A stretch of 64,000 nucleotides of DNA from Thermotomaculum hydrothermale (GCF_016592575.1 NZ_AP017470.1:1196001-1260000); one strand, 5' to 3'. Shown: positions 36,456 through 44,703, counted from the stretch's first letter. The notes: generated by a model from the letters alone, not told the origin. Numbers and translations: made by a program.

Positions 36456-36900
36456 AGATTTTCTCCTTAAGATTATTCTTTATTAAAAATATAATCCTTG
36501 AACTTAAATCTTGCAAAAATACGAGATGTATAAAGTTAATTGTTCTCTCTATTAAAGAAAGTTTTATTATAAACAATCACATTGGTTAATTTAGATTTCT
36601 TAAATTCTATATTTCAACTTCCAAATACATGAAACTCTTATTTTTACAACCAGTATTCTTAAATCAGAGAGATACAAACTTTTTATTCCTTTCTTTACTT
36701 TTCATTATTTACATTTAAATTATCTATCTACTTTTAAAATCACGCTGCCAATTGTTCCTTGAATTTTTCTTTTAATTGCTTAATAATTTTAGTGTTTATT
36801 ATTTAATCTCTTTTGAAAGTTCTCCCTTAAAAGGGATTATAAAAATCTATCCATTTTTTGGATAGAACATCAACTTTAAACTGTATTTAAGGAGTCAACT
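36456..36900. other. AT-rich intergenic region, mostly featureless
   Basis: 445 bases with no credible ORF or RNA gene. The only structure seen is a 7-bp hairpin CTATCCA/TGGATAG at 36847-36865, close to the promoter region of the ankyrin lipoprotein gene; it could be an operator. This region marks the left border of the accessory island. Confidence 0.5.
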
Positions 36901-37644
36901 ATGAAAAAAAGATTTTTTAAAAGATTTTCCCAGGTATTATTGATTTTAATTTTAACATTTACAATGGGATGTCATCTCCCAAACAACAAAGAAACAGCAA
37001 AAGAATTTATAAATGCATGCAAAGCCAATAACATATCAGAAATAAAACTAATGCTTGCAATGGGAGTTGACCCTGATATAACAGATGATGGATTAACAGG
37101 TCTAATGGTTGCTGCGTATAATGGTTACATTGAATTAACCCAATTGCTTTTAAAGAAAGGGGCAAATGTAAATAAAAAATATTATGGGACAATGTTAGCT
37201 GGATTGGAAGGACAAACAGCCTTATACTTTGCAATAAGTGGTTACGCTTATTATAAAAAACATGACAAACAGAAGGCAAAACGAATAGAAAAAATTGCTC
37301 TCCTTTTAGTAGATAAAGGTATAGATATAAACTCTAAAACAGAGGATAGGAGTAATTATTTAATGCAAGCAAGCTGGGCAGGAATGGAATCTTTGATTAA
37401 GAAACTTATTAAAAAAGGAATTGATGTGAATTATACAATACCAGACGGATTTACTGCACTTATGGTGGCATCAAAAAATGGCCATTTTAATATTGTAAAA
37501 CTATTGCTTGAACATGGAGCAAACCCGAACTTGAAGGTTAAAAAGGGAGAATATAAAGGTTACACAGCCTTGAAATTGGCAGAAAAGAAAGGTTACAAAG
37601 ACATAGTAAAACTCCTCAAACAATACGGAGCAAAAGAGGAATAA
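36901..37644 (+). CDS. Ankyrin repeat lipoprotein
   Basis: 247 residues with a lipoprotein signal peptide (basic KKRFFKRF, hydrophobic core, then a TMGC lipobox with Cys at about 23), followed by four to five ankyrin repeats (TGLMVAAYNGYIELTQLLLKKGANVN pattern). It should be anchored on the periplasmic side of a membrane. AAGGAG site. It immediately precedes the Rhs tip array and ends just before a piece of the terminator that closes each cassette there, so it may itself be part of an older cassette, possibly as a periplasmic immunity or adaptor protein. That is inference. Confidence 0.88.
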   Translation: MKKRFFKRFSQVLLILILTFTMGCHLPNNKETAKEFINACKANNISEIKLMLAMGVDPDITDDGLTGLMVAAYNGYIELTQLLLKKGANVNKKYYGTMLAGLEGQTALYFAISGYAYYKKHDKQKAKRIEKIALLLVDKGIDINSKTEDRSNYLMQASWAGMESLIKKLIKKGIDVNYTIPDGFTALMVASKNGHFNIVKLLLEHGANPNLKVKKGEYKGYTALKLAEKKGYKDIVKLLKQYGAKEE

Positions 37645-37653
37645 TTCCCATTT

Positions 37654-37667
37654 GGTCTGCTTTTTTT
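37654..37667 (+). other. Half of the cassette terminator
   Basis: GGTCTGC followed by seven T residues, matching the 3' half of the terminators at 39260 and 42044. The 5' half of the stem is missing. It marks the left boundary of the first Rhs tip cassette. Confidence 0.5.
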
Positions 37668-37716
37668 GTGTGGTGTGATTTGATAAAATTTTTGTAAAAA
37701 GAATAAGGATTAGGGA

Positions 37717-38604
37717 TTGAATAGTGATAAAAGATTAAAATTAAAATTAAACGACTCAGGGGAAATCCTCCACACAACAGACACCCTTGCTTACGGAGAA
37801 GAACTAACCGCACCTTATGAAAACAACAAAGACGAAGTACTAAACACCATAACCTACACTGGCCACGAAAAAGACTACGAAACAGACCTCACCTACATGC
37901 TTGCAAGGTATTACTCATCCCAAACAGGCCGTTTCCTCTCCCCCGACCCCGGCTACGACTACGACCAATTAGACCCAATGAGTTGGAACCTGTACTCCTA
38001 TGTAAGGGGGAATCCAGTGAATTTTATTGATAAAAATAGGAAAGAAATCTATTTAAAGGATGGAGACAGAATTGTTAAATTTAAAATAGGAAAATATTAT
38101 GACCCTAAAAAATATGGGGAAAAGATTCATCGAATGGCTCAAGCTCTAACAAGTTTAATGAGAATCCATAAGAAATTAAATAAATTAGTGAGAGATCTGG
38201 TTAAATCAAAGAATCATCATGTTATGCAAATTAAATCTTACATTAAATATTATGGGGATCGTGTTCCTGATGCCGTAGTAAAAGATGATTCGACATCAGG
38301 AAATACTCATATTTATGTGTTGCATTTATTGGGGAATGAAGGATATGATGGAAAAATTGCTTCACCTTTAGCAACATTAGCCCATGAAGTAAAACACGCA
38401 TGGGATGATGACCATAATTATAAAGATATGGAAGTTCGTTATAAAGGAGTTAAAATGGGAGAAATAAGAGCTGTATATTATGAAAATATAGTGAGAACAA
38501 GAACCTATGACAATAAATTGAGATTTAAATATGGAGGAAAATCAATAACTGAAGAAATGTTCAAGTATGCTCTGGGGGACGACTATGATGAAGATGATTT
38601 TTAA
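37717..38604 (+). CDS. Displaced Rhs tip with an M91-like zinc metalloprotease C-terminal domain
   Basis: 295 residues. Residues about 12-103 are the end of an Rhs core (YTGHEKDYETDLTYMLARYYSS.TGRFLSPDPG..YDQLDPMSWNLYSYVRGNPVN) with no upstream repeats, signal or start of a full Rhs gene; after it the sequence changes to a unique C-terminal domain. That domain has HEVKH (223-227) and downstream GEIRAVYYENIVR, the layout of M91 (NleD-like) effector proteases. The start (TTG 37717) has no good ribosome binding site, so it may be a silent, orphan cassette that becomes active by recombination with a full rhs gene. The next gene overlaps it by 20 bases, as expected for a toxin-immunity pair. Confidence 0.8.
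   Translation: MNSDKRLKLKLNDSGEILHTTDTLAYGEELTAPYENNKDEVLNTITYTGHEKDYETDLTYMLARYYSSQTGRFLSPDPGYDYDQLDPMSWNLYSYVRGNPVNFIDKNRKEIYLKDGDRIVKFKIGKYYDPKKYGEKIHRMAQALTSLMRIHKKLNKLVRDLVKSKNHHVMQIKSYIKYYGDRVPDAVVKDDSTSGNTHIYVLHLLGNEGYDGKIASPLATLAHEVKHAWDDDHNYKDMEVRYKGVKMGEIRAVYYENIVRTRTYDNKLRFKYGGKSITEEMFKYALGDDYDEDDF
37749..38031 (+). repeat. Rhs tip direct repeat, copy 1
   Basis: About 280 bases closely matching 40839-41118 (clearly over 85 percent by eye). It codes for the Rhs core end and gives homology for cassette exchange. Confidence 0.9.
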
Positions 38605-39256
38605 ATGCAAGTTGCTTTTGCTTATTTTAAGTGTTGTATTGTTATTTGAAGCATATCTTTTGTACTCCACACACAAAAAGTACATAGATAATAAAAATGA
38701 AATGGTTAGGAGAGAAAAGGAGATTAAAAAGGAATTAAAGAGAAATGAGTTCTATGGCATATATAAAAGTGGCTCTTCGCAGTTTTATGACATTCCTTTA
38801 AGGATTACAGACGGGAAAACAAAATATATTATAATATTGAATCTTAACACATTAAGAGATCGTATTTTTCCTTGCAAGTGTAAAAACGATTTTGATTTGT
38901 ATGGTTATTCAGTTTTTCTCACAAAACTTTTAGAATTTAATTTTCCGATTTCTGTTGATAAAGATATGAAAAAAAATCTTTATAAATTTTGTCCCGTTTT
39001 TGTTCGGTATGATTATTACAAAAAACTTGCAAAAGAATGGGATAAATTAAGTTTAGATGAATTACTGTCAAAATATACCACTTACAATAAATTATATGGC
39101 TATGTCTGGGATTATGAAAAATTCAAAACACCTCAAAAAGCCATCTCATTGCAAGCATATTTGTTTTTTAAATATAGGATTTTTGTAAGCAATATAGATT
39201 GCGTAAAATGTATATATGTGTTAGAGGGAAACATCTTAAAACCAAGAAATAAATAA
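38585..39256 (+). CDS. Membrane-anchored protein, candidate immunity protein for the M91-like domain
   Basis: I recognise no family. About 223 residues: one N-terminal membrane helix (about 5-25), then a charged helix and a soluble domain rich in Lys, Tyr and Phe with Cys pairs (CKCK near 100 and CVKC near 210). ATG 38585 follows GGGGGA and overlaps the Rhs tip gene by 20 bases. A small gene fused by overlap to a toxin-like C-terminus is the standard place of the cognate immunity gene; the function is inferred from place only. Confidence 0.7.
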   Translation: MMKMIFKCKLLLLILSVVLLFEAYLLYSTHKKYIDNKNEMVRREKEIKKELKRNEFYGIYKSGSSQFYDIPLRITDGKTKYIIILNLNTLRDRIFPCKCKNDFDLYGYSVFLTKLLEFNFPISVDKDMKKNLYKFCPVFVRYDYYKKLAKEWDKLSLDELLSKYTTYNKLYGYVWDYEKFKTPQKAISLQAYLFFKYRIFVSNIDCVKCIYVLEGNILKPRNK

Positions 39257-39259
39257 CCC

Positions 39260-39283
39260 GCAGGCCATACGGCCTGCTTTTTT
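39260..39283 (+). terminator. Cassette-end terminator 1
   Basis: GCAGGCC/GGCCTGC 7-bp stem, ATAC loop, seven T residues. Closely related to the terminator at 42044-42070. Confidence 0.93.
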
Positions 39284-41789
39284 GTTTCTAAGCGCCACCA
39301 TATACCAGTACACTCCAATAAGCGAAAAACAAGCAATCCTCTATAGCTGGCTTGATAAACCAATACTCGGCTATGCAGTACTAAAAACCACCAGACAAAT
39401 AACCATCCAGAACAACGACCCAATAAACATAAAATCCACAATCTACCAGCCCACACCAAACAACTCCCTCGGCATAGAAAAATACAGCCTCACAGTAGGA
39501 AGCAACTCCAAAGTAAAAAATTACATAAGTGCTGACAACAACAACTACATAAATGAAGACGGAACAATAGATAGAGACAGCCTCATTCAAGCTCTAAACC
39601 TTGATACAGACCTAACCTCCACAACCAACACAGGAAACATACCCATAATCCAGTTAACCAGACCCCAGGAAGAAGGAAGCACAATCCTATACTACACCTA
39701 CATACTCATTCCAGTAATAGACACATCAACAGAAAGCCTCCAAAACTTCCTCGTATCCCACTCAATAACCAAAGGAGAATACAACTGCCTGATTCAATTA
39801 AACGATATCAATTTCCCTTCAAATCAAATCGCAACCCCGGAAGCCATACTCAGGATGAAAGTAACCCCAGACACAAACTTCAAACTCCACCCACAAAAGC
39901 TCTACAAAGCAACCTACATCTCATCAGCAGAAAACACAAAAACAACACTCTCAATCACACTTCCAAAACTAAACTATCTAATCAAAACCCAGGATGATAC
40001 AAACATCTTAAAATACCAGAATTTAAAACTCCTCTTAATCCCTGAAAATACAAACATATCAAAAGACGATGACCCACAAACAATTAGTCCTAGCAAAATA
40101 CAAGATTGTCTTGAATCTCAAAACCCTAACCAAAATCCAATATGCTACCTATCAACCACAACCTTCACCCCCGACCTCTTTGACCCTCAAAAATTAGAAT
40201 GCCATCTAATAACCTTCAACCAAAACATACCAGCAGGCACATACAAAGCAGTAATCCTACAACCAGAAAATAACACCTACAAACTCTTTGAAATGCTACC
40301 AGACAGAGCAGATCTACTTCCAAAAATTACAATCACAAGCCATTACACAACCCCCCAAACCACAATCACCCCCTCAACAATCAACACAGCAACCATGAAA
40401 CTTGACACATTGCAAAAAGGCAAAATAACCATTACAATAAACTCAGACCACTTCACAGGGAAAACATTAGAAAATGGAGACAACCAACCGAAACTAAGAA
40501 GATGGATAGAAATAATGAAAGGAACTGAAATAATACTTCCTAAAACAGAAATCACAACAACCTACGACGAAAACAACCAGAAAATAACCGAAGTAAAAGA
40601 AGACTACGAAAACAACAAAATAACAATCACCATCCCAGAATATTACCTCTTTGGCTACACAGAAAAGCCACAACAGATGCCACAGAACCTCACACAAAAC
40701 ACAAGTTATACAATACAAGTCTATACAACACACTATGCATCAACAGACACAACACACAAACAAATAAATCTAATCAACATGCCATTTAATCTAACCTTCT
40801 ATCACCAGGACCACCTTAGCACAACAAGATACATAACAAACGATTCAGGAGAAATCCTGCACACAACAGACACCCTTGCCTACGGAGAAGAACTCACAGC
40901 ACCTTACGAAAACAACAAAGACGAAGTGTTAAACACAATAACCTACACAGGCCACGAAAAAGACTACGAAACAGATTTAACATATATGCTCGCAAGGTAT
41001 TACTCATCCGAGACAGGCCGCTTCCTCTCCCCCGACCCCGGCTACGACTACGACCAATTAGACCCAATGTCCTGGAACCTGTACGCATATGTGAGGGGGA
41101 ATCCGATTAACCACTTTGACCCAACAGGTTTAGAATTATCAACCGAAGAAAAGAAAAGGTTAGAAGAATTATATAAACAAGGCGAGTTTAAAGAACTTGA
41201 CAAGGAAATTCGTTCAATTCTTCAGGACAGAATGGACAAATACAATGAATGGAACGCAGAATATAGTGGACAGGAGGATTTTAATTCAACGGTAATAGAT
41301 TTAAAGGTAAATGGTTATTTAAAACATGTTGATTGGAGCAAAGTAGATACCTCAATAAAAAAATTAATGATAGGACCTTTAGCGAAGAAAACAATAAATC
41401 CACCTGCTAATTATGGTAAAACTAGAGAAGGATCTGAAACAGGTGAACGAGTATGTAACAATATACAGACCTATGTGGCTACTCCATTGACTTTTTCAGG
41501 TTCCCCTGTATTTGAGGGCATAGGTCAGGGAATTTATTTCGTTGCTGGCTGGGGTAAAATGCATTATGCAGAGGCAAAGTACAAGCTTGACCCAACAGAA
41601 AAAAATAAGAAGAATTTAGAAATGACAAGAGTTCAGTTAGGGGTTGCATCAATTAATTTTTTAGGTGGATGGTCATTGTCTTTTACAATACCAAATAATG
41701 ATGGTACTTTTAATAAAGTTGTTAATGTTTTGTCCACAATAGTAGATTCTGCTTTCAGTTATGCAGAAGATCAAAATAATGATAATTAA
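39282..41789 (+). CDS. 5'-truncated Rhs family protein with a second, unrelated C-terminal domain
   Basis: An open frame of 835 codons that begins inside the preceding terminator without a real start or ribosome binding site, so it is the 3' end of a longer rhs gene. Residues about 1-500 are a beta-rich region I do not recognise; about 500-615 are the Rhs tip (DHLSTTRYITNDSGE..., RFLSPDPG, then NPINHFDPTGLE, the classical junction). The last about 220 residues are a unique domain with a hydrophobic stretch (FEGIGQGIYFVAGWG, SINFLGGWSLSF), possibly membrane-acting. The coding strand of 39300-41120 is strikingly rich in A and C and poor in G, unlike neighbouring genes, suggesting foreign origin. 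Confidence 0.75.
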   Translation: MFLSATIYQYTPISEKQAILYSWLDKPILGYAVLKTTRQITIQNNDPINIKSTIYQPTPNNSLGIEKYSLTVGSNSKVKNYISADNNNYINEDGTIDRDSLIQALNLDTDLTSTTNTGNIPIIQLTRPQEEGSTILYYTYILIPVIDTSTESLQNFLVSHSITKGEYNCLIQLNDINFPSNQIATPEAILRMKVTPDTNFKLHPQKLYKATYISSAENTKTTLSITLPKLNYLIKTQDDTNILKYQNLKLLLIPENTNISKDDDPQTISPSKIQDCLESQNPNQNPICYLSTTTFTPDLFDPQKLECHLITFNQNIPAGTYKAVILQPENNTYKLFEMLPDRADLLPKITITSHYTTPQTTITPSTINTATMKLDTLQKGKITITINSDHFTGKTLENGDNQPKLRRWIEIMKGTEIILPKTEITTTYDENNQKITEVKEDYENNKITITIPEYYLFGYTEKPQQMPQNLTQNTSYTIQVYTTHYASTDTTHKQINLINMPFNLTFYHQDHLSTTRYITNDSGEILHTTDTLAYGEELTAPYENNKDEVLNTITYTGHEKDYETDLTYMLARYYSSETGRFLSPDPGYDYDQLDPMSWNLYAYVRGNPINHFDPTGLELSTEEKKRLEELYKQGEFKELDKEIRSILQDRMDKYNEWNAEYSGQEDFNSTVIDLKVNGYLKHVDWSKVDTSIKKLMIGPLAKKTINPPANYGKTREGSETGERVCNNIQTYVATPLTFSGSPVFEGIGQGIYFVAGWGKMHYAEAKYKLDPTEKNKKNLEMTRVQLGVASINFLGGWSLSFTIPNNDGTFNKVVNVLSTIVDSAFSYAEDQNNDN
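40839..41118 (+). repeat. Rhs tip direct repeat, copy 2
   Basis: Partner of 37749-38031. Identity ends sharply at the Rhs junction (NP.N..D), where the C-terminal domains diverge completely. Confidence 0.9.
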
Positions 41790-41802
41790 TGAGAGGTTAA
41801 TA

Positions 41803-42021
41803 GTGAATGCAACAGTCGTTTTTTTAAAATTCTCTCTTTTCTTAATAATTTTTGTTTATTTGTATGATTTGATGGTGAGAGATATAATTAGAAAGGAAAC
41901 AAAAAAAATCGCTATTGGTGGTAGAGGTTGGAGCGAGATAGAGATAACCAATAATTTGCTCAGGCGTATTTTGAAGGTAATAATGATAATAATTTTCTTT
42001 CTATTATTTTTATCAATTTAA
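41803..42021 (+). CDS. Small two-helix membrane protein, candidate immunity protein
   Basis: About 72 residues with two membrane helices (about 5-22 and 52-70) separated by a charged loop (RKETKKIAIGGRGWSE). GTG 41803 follows GAGAGG at the right spacing; in-frame ATGs at 41761 and 41779 are alternatives that overlap the Rhs fragment. Small size, place and following terminator fit the immunity gene of the second Rhs C-terminal domain, and a membrane protein would suit a membrane-acting toxin. Function is inferred. Confidence 0.6.
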   Translation: MNATVVFLKFSLFLIIFVYLYDLMVRDIIRKETKKIAIGGRGWSEIEITNNLLRRILKVIMIIIFFLLFLSI

Positions 42022-42043
42022 ATACAAAATTCTCAATAACTCT

Positions 42044-42070
42044 GCAGGTCTTCATCGGCCTGCTTTTTTT
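42044..42070 (+). terminator. Cassette-end terminator 2
   Basis: GCAGGTC/GGCCTGC stem (one G-T pair), 6-base loop, seven T residues; near copy of the terminator at 39260. Confidence 0.9.
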
Positions 42071-42132
42071 ATTGTTAAAAGGAATATGAAAATGTAAAAT
42101 AAAATTAAGAAACATAAAAACAGGGGGGAAGA

Positions 42133-42357
42133 ATGAAAAATTATAAATTGTCTGTTGTTATAGAGAAAACAAAAGAAGGATACTTTGCATTCTGTCCCGA
42201 ATTACAGGGCTGTTATACACAGGGGGAAACATACGATGAAATAATAGAGAACATAAAAGATGTTATAAAATTGAACATAGAAGACAGACTTGAAAACAAT
42301 GAAGAAATTCCTCAATCTGAATTTATAAGTTTAACAGCGGTGGAAGTTGAGGTATGA
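42133..42357 (+). CDS. hicB: HicB-type antitoxin
   Basis: 74 residues with the degenerate RNase H fold of HicB: LSVVIEKTKEGYFAFCPELQGCYTQGETYDEIIENIKDVIKL. Neutralises HicA by direct binding. The usual C-terminal DNA-binding domain is absent or minimal, so autoregulation may be weak. A GGGGGGAAG site precedes the ATG. Gene order is antitoxin then toxin, with a 4-base ATGA overlap. Confidence 0.92.
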   Translation: MKNYKLSVVIEKTKEGYFAFCPELQGCYTQGETYDEIIENIKDVIKLNIEDRLENNEEIPQSEFISLTAVEVEV

Positions 42358-42587
42358 CAAAAAAGCTTCCGAGAATCACTGCCAGTGAAATAATTAAAGT
42401 TTTAGAACAAAAAGGATTTAAACTTGCAAGGCAAAGTGGAAGCCACAAAATATATAGAAATGCAAAAGGGCTGCGTGTAACAGTCTCCTTTCATTCTGGC
42501 AAAATCCTTCACCCAAAACTGTTAAAGAGTATACTTAATGACGCCGATATAACTGTTGAAGAGTTGAGAAAAATACTAAAGAAATAA
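42354..42587 (+). CDS. hicA: HicA-type mRNA interferase toxin
   Basis: 77 residues with a double-stranded-RNA-binding-like fold and the catalytic histidine in GSHKIY (His31). It cuts mRNA independently of the ribosome when free of HicB. Full length, with the typical SFHSGKILHP loop, so it looks functional. The pair stands between two Rhs remnants and could stabilise the island against loss. Confidence 0.93.
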   Translation: MTKKLPRITASEIIKVLEQKGFKLARQSGSHKIYRNAKGLRVTVSFHSGKILHPKLLKSILNDADITVEELRKILKK

Positions 42588-42593
42588 GCCAAT

Positions 42594-42740
42594 ATGAATA
42601 AAATTATTATTCATGAAAAAATTTTTTACCTATCAACTTCAAATGGCAAAGAACTCACCGCACCCTTTGAAAACGACAGGATAAAGCACCACAAAAACTT
42701 TCGGAAAGAGCATTATGATATTAAAGCAAAAGTTAATTAA
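42594..42740 (+). pseudogene. Decayed Rhs tip scar
   Basis: A 48-codon frame in which residues about 18-28 (GKELTAPFEND) match the Rhs tip (GEELTAPYENN) of the two copies to the left; the surrounding sequence has diverged. It is a third, eroded cassette junction. It runs into the start of the next gene. Confidence 0.6.
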
Positions 42741-43260
42741 ATATCTAATTATATTTGTTTTAACGGAAACACCTTTTTGCTTCATACTATTGCTATTACA
42801 CAACAATAAAACAGAATGGGATAATTTTATAATCCCATTATCTGTTTTATCCTTTATTTTATTTTCAGCAGGAATTTTTTACTTTGTATCTAATATAAAT
42901 GAAATTTTTGTTGAGCCAACAGAGTTAACAAGTAAAAAAGAATACTCATGTAAAGTTGAGTTTTGTAATCTTTCTAATTACCGCTTAATGTTTAATTGCG
43001 CTTCTTATCCTTTGTCGAGAATAAGTTTATATAAAGATTTTTTTGTTATTGTCTGGGTTTTTAAGATATTTAAATTTTCTTATAAAGATGTTGAACAAAT
43101 ATCTTTGAAAAAATTCAAACTTTCTAAAAAAATTTGGTTCAAGATGAAAAAAGGATACCCTCAAGAATTCTATATTTGTCCATTAAATCGAGAAGTATTA
43201 TTAAAAAAATTATTAGAAAAAATTGAAAGAAACAAATTAACTCGAAAAAACTTATGTTAA
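42715..43260 (+). CDS. Two-helix membrane protein of unknown function, possible orphan immunity gene
   Basis: 181 residues with two membrane helices (about 8-28 and 40-60) and a C-terminal cytoplasmic domain of about 110 residues resembling a small PH-like domain in layout (beta strands, then a basic helix), though I recognise no family. It starts inside the Rhs scar and has no strong ribosome binding site. By place it could be the immunity gene left behind when a third Rhs C-terminal domain was lost. Confidence 0.55.
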   Translation: MILKQKLIKYLIIFVLTETPFCFILLLLHNNKTEWDNFIIPLSVLSFILFSAGIFYFVSNINEIFVEPTELTSKKEYSCKVEFCNLSNYRLMFNCASYPLSRISLYKDFFVIVWVFKIFKFSYKDVEQISLKKFKLSKKIWFKMKKGYPQEFYICPLNREVLLKKLLEKIERNKLTRKNLC

Positions 43261-43416
43261 ATATAGTTTTATTAATATCTTCTGAAAATCTTCTTTGTTT
43301 TTTATATGTAATTTCATAGTAGAAACTTCTACACCTTTATTTCAAGAAAGTTAATACAAAAAACTAATCCAAAAATGCTTTGAATTTAGTGTTTGTTTAA
43401 GTAAAATAAAACAGCT

Positions 43417-43680
43417 ATGGAAAACAAAGATAAAGAAATAAGGGCACAAAAAAGAAGACTTTGGGCAGAATTAAGTTCAGCGGGAATTCAATTTCCCGTA
43501 AGCATTGGAATAGGCTATTTTATGGGCAAGTATTTAGACAAATGGTTTAATACCTATCCATATTTAACAATTATTTTCTCAATTTTTGGAGTTGTTGCAG
43601 CGTTTGTAAATATATTCAGGCTAAACTCACAATTGACAAAGTTAGAAGAAAAAGAGAGGAAGTTAAAAGATGAAGACTGA
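43417..43680 (+). CDS. AtpZ/AtpI-family protein
   Basis: 87 residues with two membrane helices (about 25-43 and 50-68) of the AtpZ family, FPVSIGIGYFMGKYLDKWFNTYP being the family signature. Such proteins accompany Fo genes and have been linked to c-ring assembly or ion supply. First gene of an Fo operon: its stop overlaps the next gene by 11 bases. Confidence 0.88.
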   Translation: MENKDKEIRAQKRRLWAELSSAGIQFPVSIGIGYFMGKYLDKWFNTYPYLTIIFSIFGVVAAFVNIFRLNSQLTKLEEKERKLKDED

Positions 43681-44032
43681 GAGATTGGTAAAGATTGCAA
43701 GTTTGATTTACTTTATATGCGGGATATTGTTTTTTACCTTTAAAAGAGATTTTTATGGGATTTTAAATTTTGCTGCAGGTTTTATTCTGGTATTTGTAAA
43801 TTTTATTTACCTTGAAAAATTAACACTTTCAGTTACCTCAAAAAATCCATCTCAGGCAAAAGTTATAATACTGATAAATCTTATTCGTTATCCCTTGATA
43901 GCATTAATCATTTATGGTATTATCCAGTGGAAGAATTTTAAAGCTATCCCCTTTGTTATAGGGATGACAGCACTTGTTTTTGGATTATTTCTTTCACCAA
44001 TTTCGGGAGGTATAAAGAAAAATGGGTCATGA
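43670..44032 (+). CDS. atpI: ATP synthase subunit I-like protein
   Basis: 120-residue protein with four membrane helices, fitting the ATP synthase I family that assists c-ring assembly. Sequence conservation in this family is low, so the call leans on the place between atpZ and atpB and on topology. Overlaps both neighbours (11 bases each). Confidence 0.75.
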   Translation: MKTERLVKIASLIYFICGILFFTFKRDFYGILNFAAGFILVFVNFIYLEKLTLSVTSKNPSQAKVIILINLIRYPLIALIIYGIIQWKNFKAIPFVIGMTALVFGLFLSPISGGIKKNGS

Positions 44033-44699
44033 AGCATCATTAATTACTCAGTTTATCAATAATTTGTTCCATACTCACTTACACGACAATGTGGTAATGG
44101 GAGTTATTGCCTTTTTGGTTTCATTTATTATTTTTGTAATCCTGAAAAAAGATCCTGACATTATTCCAACACCTGCCCAGCAGTTTTACGAAGGTGTGAT
44201 AAATAGTATAAGCACAATGCTTGAAGATAATATAGGGAAGGAAGGAAAAGAGTTTCTGCCCTTTGTAACTACACTTGCTATTTACATATTTATATCCAAT
44301 GCATTAGGGTTAATTCCCGGCTTTTCTGCTGCAACAGGGAACTTAAACACTACTGCCGCATTGGCAATTCTTGTATTTTTCTACTACAACTACATAGGGA
44401 TAAAAAAACACGGATTCAAATACATTAAACACTTTTTAGGGCCTGTGTGGTGGCTTGCTCCTTTAATGCTACCAATTGAAATTATCTCCCATTTAGCAAG
44501 GCCTTTCTCTCTTTCAATAAGGCTTTTTGCAAATATGTTTGGAGACCACTCAGTATTTTTAGTATTTTTAACACTTATCCCATTTGTAATCCCAATTCCA
44601 TTCCTTGCACTGGGATTGTTTGTTTGCTTTATACAAACATTGATTTTCGTTATGCTTACAGTTGTTTACCTTGCGGGAGCAGTTGCTGAAGAGCATTAA
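44022..44699 (+). CDS. atpB: ATP synthase Fo subunit a
   Basis: Ion channel subunit of the F-type ATP synthase, 225 residues with five to six membrane helices. The essential arginine is in LARPFSLSIRLFANMFGDH (about 163-180), and the last helix has the AVAEEH ending. It forms the two half-channels next to the c-ring. Start overlaps the upstream gene. Confidence 0.96.
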   Translation: MGHEASLITQFINNLFHTHLHDNVVMGVIAFLVSFIIFVILKKDPDIIPTPAQQFYEGVINSISTMLEDNIGKEGKEFLPFVTTLAIYIFISNALGLIPGFSAATGNLNTTAALAILVFFYYNYIGIKKHGFKYIKHFLGPVWWLAPLMLPIEIISHLARPFSLSIRLFANMFGDHSVFLVFLTLIPFVIPIPFLALGLFVCFIQTLIFVMLTVVYLAGAVAEEH

Positions 44700-44703
44700 T
44701 AAA

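Noticed and set aside
39282..40800. Independent full-length gene of the N-terminal Rhs-like region
   Set aside because: No start codon with a ribosome binding site; frame begins inside a terminator and runs into an Rhs tip, so it is a truncated gene end.
40343..41088. Minus-strand frames opposite the Rhs fragment
   Set aside because: They are shadows caused by the A+C-rich composition of the coding strand; no initiation signals.
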